Of a stretch of 64,000 nucleotides of DNA, positions 34,374 through 43,331 are shown one piece after another (within the stretch, counting starts at the first letter, position 1; each line of letters opens with the position of its first letter). The stretch covers positions 1-64,000 of the forward strand of contig JAJDUZ010000028.1 of assembly GCA_022826385.1 (NCBI GenBank). The letters run 5' to 3'. The stretch is from Silicimonas sp. (lineage in GTDB: Bacteria; Pseudomonadota; Alphaproteobacteria; Rhodobacterales; Rhodobacteraceae). The notes beneath the pieces are model-generated. The model saw only the letters and a program-made list of their open reading frames with translations, did no database searches and was not told the DNA's origin. The position numbers and the translations under genes are program-made.

Positions 34374-35156
34374 TCACGCCCAGTCCGCATTCGCCCGGAT
34401 CACGTCCGCGACGGCACTGGCCTGACGCACAAGGTCTTCGGGCGTTCCGTCGGCAAGCGCCAAAGCCTCGATCCGGTCGCAAAGGGCGCGCGATGTATAG
34501 AAGGCGAAAACCTGACTGTTGCCGCCGCCTTCCCAGAAGGCATCGATCCAGATGCTTTCGCGGCCCGGAACGCAATGCGCGCACCAGTCCTGCCAGAACC
34601 GCCGCGCCAATACCTCGTTCGGTGCCGCGGCCACTTGCGCCAGCAAATCATCCAGCGGCCAGCCCGCAATCCCGAACATGCAAAGAGTGTCGTCCAAATA
34701 GCCCTGAACCCGCTCGCCGCGGCCCCGCTGCAATTCGCGCGCCAGATAGGCCCGCTGGAACCGGTCCAGCACATCCCACTCGGCCGCGCTCCAATGGTCT
34801 GCGACACCCGTCGGAAAGCGCTTCAGCACGACTTCCTTCCCGACCGAGGCGGCCTCCTCGTCCGCTGCCAGCACTTCCAGGACACGCGGCAGCAGATAGC
34901 CCCAGATCGCCTTGCTGACGCCCGGCGGATCATAGGCCGCAAAGAACCAGTCCTGCACATAGTGCAGCGGTAACTCCCGAATGTCCGGAGTGAAGAAATC
35001 CGCTTCGATCTCGGGCTCCATGCAGCAGCCCTTACACACCTCAAGCTCGGTCGGCTTGCGATAGGCAAACACCCGATAAGCGTCCTCGATAATCCCGAAG
35101 AAGGGATGATCGTCAGCCAGTTTCGCCTTCACCGGCTTGAGGGTCTTGCGTGGCAT
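34374..35156 (-). CDS. Conserved-looking hypothetical protein with a CKGCC motif
   Basis: A 260-aa cytoplasmic protein that I do not recognise. Seen in it: a cysteine cluster EVCKGCCME near residue 41, a second pair WCAHC near residue 194, many Trp and aromatic residues, and no signal or membrane segment. The cysteines could bind a metal. It is transcribed alone or with the class V aminotransferase gene downstream (65 bp gap). Confidence 0.7.
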   Translation of the reverse strand: MPRKTLKPVKAKLADDHPFFGIIEDAYRVFAYRKPTELEVCKGCCMEPEIEADFFTPDIRELPLHYVQDWFFAAYDPPGVSKAIWGYLLPRVLEVLAADEEAASVGKEVVLKRFPTGVADHWSAAEWDVLDRFQRAYLARELQRGRGERVQGYLDDTLCMFGIAGWPLDDLLAQVAAAPNEVLARRFWQDWCAHCVPGRESIWIDAFWEGGGNSQVFAFYTSRALCDRIEALALADGTPEDLVRQASAVADVIRANADWA

Positions 35157-35235
35157 GGGACAGGTGCAACGTCATTTCGAAGGGTGCCCCCAGACTAACC
35201 CCGCGTCGCACGTGTGAAAAGCGCCCCACGGGCGG

Positions 35236-35264
35236 ACGGCGCATCAGAGGCTCCGATGCGCCGT
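35236..35264 (-). terminator. Stem-loop terminator after the PilJ-like gene
   Basis: A perfect 10-bp stem (ACGGCGCATC/GATGCGCCGT) with a 9-nt loop, starting 9 bp after the minus-strand stop codon at 35274. No clear U-tract. Confidence 0.7.
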
Positions 35265-35273
35265 GCCGGTGGA

Positions 35274-36179
35274 TCAGTAGCTGTACCGCGAGAACTCGAC
35301 ATAGGAGTGCGACAGATCCTCAAGCCGCACCATCTCCTCGACCATGTGCTTGAACAGGAAAACCTGCGTGTCGCGATCGATCATCTCACCCGCGACCAGC
35401 GTGTCCAGCACCGGACGGGTCTCGCGCCAATCCACCTGAATGGCTTCCAGTGCCGAGGCAATCGCCGGTGTCGGCGCGGGCAGAATGCCAAGCTCGGGCA
35501 AGCCGTTCAGCAACGCATCGAGCGAGGCTTCATAGATCCCCATCGACCGCGACAGGTTGTCTTTCAGCACCTGCCGGTCATCCCCGGTGAAGATCTTGCA
35601 GGCATCCTTCGCGATCTTCTGCGTCATCATCGCCTGCCGGCCCACGATCTCGAGCTTCAGCGCATCGACCTGCATGATGATCGACGGATCGGAATACTGT
35701 GCCGAGACATGGGTGACCAGAAGGTCGGTCATGTCGAAGAGTTTCAGATTGTTGGCCTTGATATGATCGACAGCGTCCGAGTTCGACGGGTCGGCCATCA
35801 GCGTGTCCACGGCGGTTGCCATCTCCTGCCAGACCTCGCCCACGGCGGACAGCTTCACCTGCGTCTTCCGACGGGCTTCGCCGCCGATGATCCCCAGCGA
35901 GGTGTCACCATTCATCAGCGCGTTCCAGCGCAGGTCAAACCCGTCGCGCGCTTCTTTCAGCAGATCGCGACTGAACACAGGGTCGATGTCATTGTAAAGG
36001 AAACAGGCCGCAGCAGCGACCTCTTGCGAATAGGTCCGCAGGTACTCGGCAGACTCGATCCGCACCACGTCTCCGGTGTCTTCCGCAAAGGTGCTTGCCG
36101 GCACCAGCTCGGCGTCACTTGCAGAAGCCGCCGTGCCCGCGAAAGCAAGGCTCATACATAACAGGGTCGTCTTGTACAT
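35274..36179 (-). CDS. Periplasmic protein with PilJ/NarX-like sensor-type helical domains
   Basis: A 301-aa exported protein. MYKTTLLCMSLAFAGTAASA is a signal peptide. The mature part contains two PilJ-type (type IV pili methyl-accepting chemotaxis N-terminal) segments. The clearest is VGRQAMMTQKIAKDACKIF, which matches the family's R-Q-R-M-x-x-Q-K core; the other is the N-terminal half around EYLRTYSQEVAAAACF. In most proteins this domain is the sensor half of a kinase or receptor such as NarX or PilJ, but here no transmembrane anchor or output domain follows. It may be a free periplasmic ligand-binding or partner protein. Confidence 0.75.
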   Translation of the reverse strand: MYKTTLLCMSLAFAGTAASASDAELVPASTFAEDTGDVVRIESAEYLRTYSQEVAAAACFLYNDIDPVFSRDLLKEARDGFDLRWNALMNGDTSLGIIGGEARRKTQVKLSAVGEVWQEMATAVDTLMADPSNSDAVDHIKANNLKLFDMTDLLVTHVSAQYSDPSIIMQVDALKLEIVGRQAMMTQKIAKDACKIFTGDDRQVLKDNLSRSMGIYEASLDALLNGLPELGILPAPTPAIASALEAIQVDWRETRPVLDTLVAGEMIDRDTQVFLFKHMVEEMVRLEDLSHSYVEFSRYSY

Positions 36180-37579
<1,400 letters not shown>

Positions 37580-37600
37580 TCCGGGTCACATACCTTTTAA

Positions 37601-37634
37601 AGCGCGCGGTCTCTCATCAGGCCGCGCGTTTTTC
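37601..37634 (+). terminator. Rho-independent terminator of ilvC
   Basis: A GC-rich 7-bp stem (CGCGCGG 37603-37609, CCGCGCG 37622-37628) with a 12-nt loop is followed directly by five T residues, 24 bp after the ilvC stop. Confidence 0.85.
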
Positions 37635-37649
37635 ATTCGCCTGTTTGAC

Positions 37650-37694
37650 AATATCCCGGGGGCGTTACCAAAGGTGACGGGGGGCAGAGCCCCC
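37650..37694. repeat. REP-like intergenic element, copy 1
   Basis: A 45-bp element starting AATATCCCGGGGG, followed by the imperfect hairpin GTTACC-AAA-GGTGAC and the stem GGGGGC-AGA-GCCCCC. It matches the element at 49926-49970 in about 40 of 45 positions. It sits behind the ilvC terminator, between convergent genes. Confidence 0.7.
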
Positions 37695-37832
37695 AACCAA
37701 AGAATGGAATGCGTGCGAAGCACGCGCCGCTCAAAGCGTCCGGCCTTTAACCTGAGGCATCCAACATCACTTTTCGCGTTCGACCGAAGGGAGAGGCAGC
37801 GAACAAGTGATTCATGTTTTAGGTCGGACGCT

Positions 37833-39143
37833 CTAACGCGCTTTGACTGCGCCCCGCCGTTCGGTCAGATAGGCCAGAAGGCGCTTCAAGCCGATGCCCG
37901 TCCGGATCTCGAACAACTCATAGCGGAACCGGCGCGCTGAAAGCCCATGCCCTTTCAAGCCCTCCCAAAGCGCGTCGCGCAGGGCCGCGGGGCCGCAATA
38001 CATCACGTGAAGCCCAGACAAATCACCCGCAAGCTTCCGGACGTCGTCCGCGGTCAATCGCCCCTCGGTCGCGGTTTCCCGCACCACAAGGCGGAATTTC
38101 CCCGAAGCCGCCTTGGCCTCCAACTCGGACAAATGCGCCGCCGTCGCACGCTTGCGCACCGAATACAGCAGCGTGACTGGCCCGTCGCCCGCTTGCAGCG
38201 CCCCTGCCATGGCGGCAAAGGGCGTGATGCCGATCCCCGCCGCCACCCAAAGCTGCGGCCCCTTGACCGCCCCGAAATGCCCGAACGGCCCTTCGATACG
38301 TGCCTCTGCCCCCTCCTCCAACCGGGACATCAGCCGGATGGTATAGTCGCCCAGCGGCGCAATCGTCATCCTAAGTGCCCCGCTCTCGTCCGGGGCCTGG
38401 CTGAGGGTGAAGGGATGCGGCTCGGTCAGGCCAAGCTCGGGAAAGCTGATGAAGGCAAACTGTCCGGCCCGGTGGCGGAGCGGCTTGCCCACCGGCTCTA
38501 GCGTCACCGCCAGCGCATCCCCTTCGGGCGTCAGGCTTCTGATGCGATAGGGTTTCGACGGACGACACCCGCGCGGCGCCGACGTATAGGCATAGGCCAT
38601 GAGCCCGATTAGGCAGACCGCGCCCATATAAAGCCCCAACGGATCGCCGTTCGAAAACGGCTTCAGGATAAACAGGTAATGAAAGGCCGAGAGGACAAAG
38701 AACACGCCAATGAAACGGTGCGTCCATTTCCAGAGGTGATAGGGGATGAACGTCGCCACGGTGATCACCACCAACAACAACAAACCATAGAGACTGATCT
38801 CGCCCGCCGTTTCGGCCGCGTCGACCAACGCGGTTTCCGCACCAAGCCCCCGCATATCGGCGTCTATCGTGTCGTGCAGAAAACTCGCCGCCAGCGCCCA
38901 GAGCCCCAGCCATTTGTGCAGCCGATAGGATTGGTCCAGCGCACCGAAAACCCCCTCGACCCCGGGCCAGCGGGTGGCAATGACCTGCGAGGTTGCCATG
39001 GCAATCAACGCGGTCATGCCCAGATACTGGCTGAACAGAGCCCCCAGATCACGCCCCGCGGCAATCCCGGGCAACCAGATCAACGGCGCCGCAAAGAGTG
39101 CCGCCGTCGCGACCAGCCCAATTGGTTTCAGTCCCATGCGCAT
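37833..39143 (-). CDS. Ferric-reductase-like transmembrane oxidoreductase with FAD/NAD(P) domains
   Basis: A 436-aa membrane flavoprotein. About six transmembrane helices span residues 1-185 and carry paired His residues (RLHKWLGLWALAASFLHDTID; YHLWKWTHRFIGVFFVLSAFHYLF) suited to two b-type hemes. A ferredoxin-reductase-type module follows: FAD motif HPFTLSQAP and NAD(P) motif VAAGIGITPFAAM. It resembles bacterial NOX/ferric reductases that move electrons from NAD(P)H across the membrane. ATG 39143 follows GGGGG; 39137 is an alternative. Confidence 0.85.
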   Translation of the reverse strand: MRMGLKPIGLVATAALFAAPLIWLPGIAAGRDLGALFSQYLGMTALIAMATSQVIATRWPGVEGVFGALDQSYRLHKWLGLWALAASFLHDTIDADMRGLGAETALVDAAETAGEISLYGLLLLVVITVATFIPYHLWKWTHRFIGVFFVLSAFHYLFILKPFSNGDPLGLYMGAVCLIGLMAYAYTSAPRGCRPSKPYRIRSLTPEGDALAVTLEPVGKPLRHRAGQFAFISFPELGLTEPHPFTLSQAPDESGALRMTIAPLGDYTIRLMSRLEEGAEARIEGPFGHFGAVKGPQLWVAAGIGITPFAAMAGALQAGDGPVTLLYSVRKRATAAHLSELEAKAASGKFRLVVRETATEGRLTADDVRKLAGDLSGLHVMYCGPAALRDALWEGLKGHGLSARRFRYELFEIRTGIGLKRLLAYLTERRGAVKAR

Positions 39144-39366
39144 GTTCCCCCACAAGCCCGTTCTTTCTCTCGCGATACACGAGCTTTCCCGCGGGGGGAA
39201 CAGGGGGCCACCTTCGGCGGTCAGTGTCCTTGGAAAACGCTCGGCATGTCGCGATGCGACACGCCTGTCGTCGTTTCATTTTCTGCCTGAATCTGAACGG
39301 TCCGCTCTCGGCGCTGCAGCGCAACGCCTGTCGCGCGTCGACTTTCGCTTCGCAAAAGATCGACGG

Positions 39367-39450
39367 TGGTGGGCGACCTTGGAATCGAACCAAGCGTGAG
39401 TCGCCTCGAGGGAGTTACAGTCCCCTGCCACACCTTGCGGCCTGTCGCCC
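39367..39450 (-). tRNA. tRNA-Tyr (anticodon GTA)
   Basis: The minus strand folds as a class II tRNA of 84 nt. The acceptor stem GGGCGAC pairs perfectly with GTCGCCC, followed by discriminator A and an encoded CCA. The anticodon loop CTGTAAC gives GTA, a long variable arm is present, and the T arm is CTTGG-TTCGATT-CCAAG. Confidence 0.96.
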
Positions 39451-39529
39451 ACCGGGCGTGCGTTTCAGCACGTCGGGAGCAGATACCGAGGGCCGCTTTC
39501 CCGGTCAAGCGGCTTTTGCAGCTTAAACC

Positions 39530-40462
39530 TTATGCTTTGCCGAAAAGTCGCCTGAGCGCCCCCCATTGCGACAGTGCAACGCCCGCAAGGATCAAGCCAA
39601 GTGCGAGAAACAACGTGGCTTCAACCGCTTCGCCCAGGAACACGATGCCGAAAACCACCGACCAGACCGGCACCTGGTAGTTCACCAACGAGGTAAAGGT
39701 GGGGCCCGCGCTCTGGATCACCATGATGCGCAGCAGGTTCGCCATCGCCGTCTGCACCAGCCCCAGCACTACGATCACCCAAAGCGCCCCAGCCGTGGGG
39801 ATCGGCGGCCAGCCTTCCACCGCGATCGCCACGCCGGTGACCAGCGCGCCCCCGATCCAAAGCGTCACCGCCGAAAGCCCCACCGGGTCAACGGGCGGCA
39901 TCCGCCGGGTCAGGATCGACGACGTCGCATAGCAGGTCGCGGCCCCGAGACAGGCGAGCCGCCCCAGCATCTCGCCACTGGCGCCGCTGGATTGGAAGGC
40001 TTGCGGGCCGATCAGCACGCAGACGCCAACGAAACCCACCGCCAGACCAATGGTCTTTCGGACGCTCATGCGCTCATCCGCGAAGAAATGCGCCATCGGC
40101 AGCACCAGAAGCGGCATCATGCCCATGCAGACACCGGCAAAGCCCGCTGTCACGTATTGCTGCCCCCAACTGAGCGCCATGAAGGGCAGCGCCGTGCTGG
40201 CCGCACCGACGCCCAGCATCAACGGCCAGCCGGCCCGCCGCTCGCCGGTATAAAGCCTCCCGCCCCGCACCTGCCAGACCAGCGTCGTGACCAGCCCCGC
40301 CAGCAGGATGCGCGAGGCCGCCAGCCAGAACGGCGACATCCCCCGCAGCGCCAGTTCGATGAACATGAAGGACGCGCCCCAGACCACGCCCAACGTCGCA
40401 ACCATCGCCCAGGCACTGGGCGGGATATCGGGCGAACTGACCTTGGCGGATGCAGACGACAT
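39530..40462 (-). CDS. EamA/DMT-superfamily transporter
   Basis: A 310-aa inner-membrane protein with ten predicted helices in two EamA repeats (first: VVWGASFMFIELALRGMSPFWLAASR; second: CLGAATCYATSSILTRRM). These transporters usually export amino acids, metabolites or drugs; the substrate is not evident. It ends 80 bp upstream of the tRNA-Tyr gene on the same strand. Confidence 0.85.
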   Translation of the reverse strand: MSSASAKVSSPDIPPSAWAMVATLGVVWGASFMFIELALRGMSPFWLAASRILLAGLVTTLVWQVRGGRLYTGERRAGWPLMLGVGAASTALPFMALSWGQQYVTAGFAGVCMGMMPLLVLPMAHFFADERMSVRKTIGLAVGFVGVCVLIGPQAFQSSGASGEMLGRLACLGAATCYATSSILTRRMPPVDPVGLSAVTLWIGGALVTGVAIAVEGWPPIPTAGALWVIVVLGLVQTAMANLLRIMVIQSAGPTFTSLVNYQVPVWSVVFGIVFLGEAVEATLFLALGLILAGVALSQWGALRRLFGKA

Positions 40463-40494
40463 GACAAACCGGTGGAAGAAGGTGGAGCTTGGCT

Positions 40495-40836
40495 TTACGA
40501 CGTCCCTGCCCGCGGTACCAGCCCCGGACCGTCAGGCGACACGCATCTCAGAAACGTCCGTTCCTCCTCCAGCAGAAACTTTTCCCGCTGGGCAAAGGCA
40601 TAATTCTCGCGCCCCAAAGGATCCTCGGCCAGCCGCGCGCGATAGGCCTCGTAAGCCGCAAGGCTCTCGATATGATAGATGCCATAGGCCAACGTGCTTG
40701 ATCCCTCATGCGGCGCGAAATAGCCCACAAGGTCCGCGCCGTTGCGCGGGATCGCGGTGCCCCAGGTCCGGGCATAGGCGGCAAAGGCGTCGTGTTGGGT
40801 CGGGTCGATCTTGTAGCGAATGATGCAGGTCAACAT
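40495..40836 (-). CDS. NIPSNAP-family protein
   Basis: A 113-aa protein with the dimeric alpha-beta-barrel NIPSNAP pattern (MLTCIIRYKIDPTQHDAFAAYARTWG, GYFAPHEGSSTLAYGIYHIESLAAYEAYR). Biochemical role of the family is unclear. The ATG at 40836 has a strong GAAGGAGA site. It is divergent from the ArsR-type regulator, which probably controls it. Confidence 0.85.
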   Translation of the reverse strand: MLTCIIRYKIDPTQHDAFAAYARTWGTAIPRNGADLVGYFAPHEGSSTLAYGIYHIESLAAYEAYRARLAEDPLGRENYAFAQREKFLLEEERTFLRCVSPDGPGLVPRAGTS

Positions 40837-40889
40837 GGGGTCTCCTTCAGCTTGATGCACCAGCCCTAGCGGATTGTGCGACACGAATG

Positions 40890-40907
40890 GTTTGGCTACG
40901 ATCAAAC
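40890..40907. promoter_or_regulatory. Candidate operator between NIPSNAP and ArsR-type genes
   Basis: The inverted repeat GTTTG-N8-CAAAC lies directly before the regulator's ATG (40909) in the 72-bp divergent spacer, an expected place for autoregulation by the ArsR-type protein. Confidence 0.4.
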
Positions 40908-40908
40908 T

Positions 40909-41601
40909 ATGCGAGAAGGCCCCGACATCTCCCGCCTCGCCGCGCTGATCGGCGACCCGGCGCGCGCCAACATCCTGACCGCTTTGATGGCGGGGCGGGC
41001 CCTAACCACGTCGGAACTGGCCGAGGAAGCCGGCGTCAGCCTGCCGACCACCAGCCAGCATGTGACCAAGCTGATCGATGGCGGGTTTCTGACCGCCCGG
41101 AAGCAAGGGCGCCACAAATACGTGACGCTCGCGTCCGAGGACGTGGCACAGGTGCTGGAAGCGCTGATGGGCTTGGCCGAGGTGCAGGGGCTGAAACGCG
41201 TCCGACCCGGGCCGAAAGATGCCGCCATGCGCGAGGCGCGGGTCTGTTACAACCATCTGGCGGGCGCCCGTGGTGTGCAACTCTATGCAGCCCTTGTTGC
41301 GCGGGACTGGTTGCAGGTTGACGGCGCGGGCCTGAACCTTTCGCCGGAAGGGCGCTGTTTCATTGAGGAATTCGGAATAGACCTTGGCGCGCTCGAAGCC
41401 AAACGCGCCCCCCTTTGCCGCATCTGCCTCGACTGGAGCGAGCGGCGTAGCCATCTCTCGGGCAGTCTTGGACGCGCGCTTCTGACCCGGATGGAAACGC
41501 TGGGCTGGGCAAGACGCCAGCCCGAGAGCCGGGCCATCCGCTTCAGCCCCGAAGGCGCCCGGGCCTTTGATGCAACCTTTCCCAAGGGCACCGATTTCTG
41601 A
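40909..41601 (+). CDS. ArsR-family transcriptional regulator with C-terminal extension
   Basis: A 230-aa protein. The N-terminal winged helix (LAALIGDPARANILTALMAGRALTTSELAEEAGVSLPTTSQHVTKLIDGGFL) is of the ArsR type without the classic metal-binding CVC motif. The remaining 130 residues include CRICLDW and repeat-like HLSGSLGRALLTRM, as in longer ArsR-like regulators of transporters or metabolism. It is divergent from the NIPSNAP gene. Its stop codon lies within a hairpin. Confidence 0.85.
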   Translation: MREGPDISRLAALIGDPARANILTALMAGRALTTSELAEEAGVSLPTTSQHVTKLIDGGFLTARKQGRHKYVTLASEDVAQVLEALMGLAEVQGLKRVRPGPKDAAMREARVCYNHLAGARGVQLYAALVARDWLQVDGAGLNLSPEGRCFIEEFGIDLGALEAKRAPLCRICLDWSERRSHLSGSLGRALLTRMETLGWARRQPESRAIRFSPEGARAFDATFPKGTDF

Positions 41602-41638
41602 CGCAGAAATCGGACCGAAATCCGTGTCGGATTTCGGT
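41591..41638 (+). terminator. Tandem double hairpin spanning the ArsR-type gene stop codon
   Basis: A perfect 10-bp stem with an ACG loop (41591-41613), whose arm and loop contain the TGA stop at 41599-41601, is followed by a perfect 11-bp stem with a TGT loop (41614-41638). The layout is the same as at 21901 and 28524. Confidence 0.7.
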
Positions 41639-41703
41639 CACACACATGGTTTCGCCGCGATTTTGCCGCATGGCGCGCAACGTGGCAGCGGACAACACTT
41701 GCC

Positions 41704-42105
41704 ATGACCATGTCCGAGACACCGAGAAGCCAGCCATTCGCGATCCGGTCCCCCGTGCTTTGGGGCCTGATCGTACTGGCCGCCTTGCTGACCGGTTTGC
41801 GCGGCATCGAGGCGCTGCGCGACCTTGTCCGGGGCGACGAGACCCTGTTCCTTGCCTATCCCCTTGCGGTCCTGACCCCGGCGCTGGCCTTTGCCTTTCT
41901 GGCGACCCGCCGCAGGATCGTTTCGGAGGAAGGGGTGCTGATGCAGTTGGGCGCGATGATCCAGCTGATCCTGATCCTCGCGTTCCCTGGTTTCGCGCTC
42001 TACCTCGCGCTTGGCTTCCCGGTGGTCTTCCTGGTGGTGGAACTCTTCGAGACCCGCTGTCCCGCCAGCCTGCGCCAGCCCCTGAAACGGATGGTGGTCG
42101 CATGA
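41704..42105 (+). CDS. Small integral membrane protein
   Basis: A 133-aa protein with three to four hydrophobic helices (LWGLIVLAALLTGL, FLAYPLAVLTPALAFAFLAT, QLILILAFPGFALYLALGFPVVFLVVELF) and no family recognised. Its stop overlaps the start of the next gene (ATGA). The three genes from here to the cytochrome P450 form one operon, so it may support their reaction in the membrane. Confidence 0.72.
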   Translation: MTMSETPRSQPFAIRSPVLWGLIVLAALLTGLRGIEALRDLVRGDETLFLAYPLAVLTPALAFAFLATRRRIVSEEGVLMQLGAMIQLILILAFPGFALYLALGFPVVFLVVELFETRCPASLRQPLKRMVVA

Positions 42106-43331
42106 TAGCGCTGACCCTGCCCGAGCCGCTGATGCTGGCGCTCCGGTGGGCGCTCTTCCTTGGCCCGATCGCGCTGGTTCTGGCGCTGGTCCGGCTGCGC
42201 GGCCTGAACCGCCGCGCGCAGATCGGCGGCCTCTTCGCGTTTCTCTATGGCGCCGGCATGATCTTCGTCACCCATCAGGTGGCGCTTCACATGGGCTGGT
42301 GGCGCTATGGCTGGGACGCGTTGATGCTGCGCGGCATGCCGGTCGATATCCTTCTGGGCGGGGCAGTTCTGTTCGGGCCGGGGCTGGCCTTTGCCTTTCC
42401 GAACACAAGGCCCCTCCTGATCTGCCTGCCCATCGTCATCGGGCTGCATGGCACGATCTTCTCGTCGCTCGAGCCGCTGGTCTTTGCCGGGCCGGGTTGG
42501 TTTCTGGGCGTCGTCTTCGTCTTTGCCCTTGCGCATATTCCGGCGATTTATCTCGCCAAATGGACCGAAGCGGACACCCATCTTGGCGCCCGCTGCGCCC
42601 TTCTGGCGGTGATGACCGGCACGATGATGTTCGCGCTGCTGCCCAGCCTGATCATGACCGCGATGGGCGGCGACTGGGCGCTGTTCGAGCGCCCCCTCTG
42701 GAGCTATGCACTGGCCCTGCCCCTGCTTGCGGTGACTTGCCTGATCGGGGTCTCGGCCAACCAGATGCTTTGCCTCGAAGGCGACGGCACGCCGATCCCG
42801 CTGGACCCGACCAAGCGGCTCGTCCGGTCGGGCATCTATGCCTATGTCTCGAACCCGATGCAGCTTTCTGCGGCGCTGTCCTGGCTGATCCTTGGCGCGT
42901 TCCTGCAAAACCTCTGGATCATGGCGGCGGCGGCGATGGCGTGGGTCTTCGTCCAGGGCATGGTCCGCTGGCACCACCGGCACGATCTTCTGAAGCGGTT
43001 TCCCGACGGCTGGCCCGAATACAAGGCGAACGTCCCTGAATGGCGGCCACGCTGGCGCCCGTGGATGCCCGAGACCGCCACGCTTGCCCTGCCACACGGG
43101 CATTGGGCAACCCGCGTTTTCGCCGCCGCCTCCGGGCTGACCCTGACGCATGGCCCCGCAACTTACACCCCCGCTCATAACCGCCACAGCTATGCAGGCT
43201 GGACGGCCCTTGCGATGGCGCTGACCCATGTGAATTTTGCGACCGCGCTGATCGGGCAAGCGCTCCTCTTGATCGCGGTGCCGCTGCAGCGCCTCTGCGC
43301 CCGCCGCGCCAGTGCCCCGGCCCCCGCATGA
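42102..43331 (+). CDS. Polytopic membrane protein with isoprenylcysteine/phospholipid methyltransferase-like C-terminus
   Basis: A 409-aa protein with about ten hydrophobic segments. The C-terminal half has RSGIYAYVSNPMQLSAALSWLILGAFL and, further on, RFPDGWPEYKANVPEWRPRWRPW, which follow the pattern of ICMT/PEMT-type membrane methyltransferases (G-x-Y-x-x-x-R/S-N-P-x-Y/Q...). The N-terminal half (GWWRYGWDALMLRGMPVDILLG) vaguely recalls the small lycopene-cyclase-type membrane domains; this is a weak impression. Start ATG 42102 overlaps the previous stop, and its own stop overlaps the P450 start. Confidence 0.7.
   Translation: MIALTLPEPLMLALRWALFLGPIALVLALVRLRGLNRRAQIGGLFAFLYGAGMIFVTHQVALHMGWWRYGWDALMLRGMPVDILLGGAVLFGPGLAFAFPNTRPLLICLPIVIGLHGTIFSSLEPLVFAGPGWFLGVVFVFALAHIPAIYLAKWTEADTHLGARCALLAVMTGTMMFALLPSLIMTAMGGDWALFERPLWSYALALPLLAVTCLIGVSANQMLCLEGDGTPIPLDPTKRLVRSGIYAYVSNPMQLSAALSWLILGAFLQNLWIMAAAAMAWVFVQGMVRWHHRHDLLKRFPDGWPEYKANVPEWRPRWRPWMPETATLALPHGHWATRVFAAASGLTLTHGPATYTPAHNRHSYAGWTALAMALTHVNFATALIGQALLLIAVPLQRLCARRASAPAPA

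Noticed and set aside
41646-42101. Longer N-terminus for the 409-aa ICMT-like protein
   Set aside because: The extension runs in another frame through the 133-aa membrane protein gene; the ATGA junction at 42102 is the natural start.
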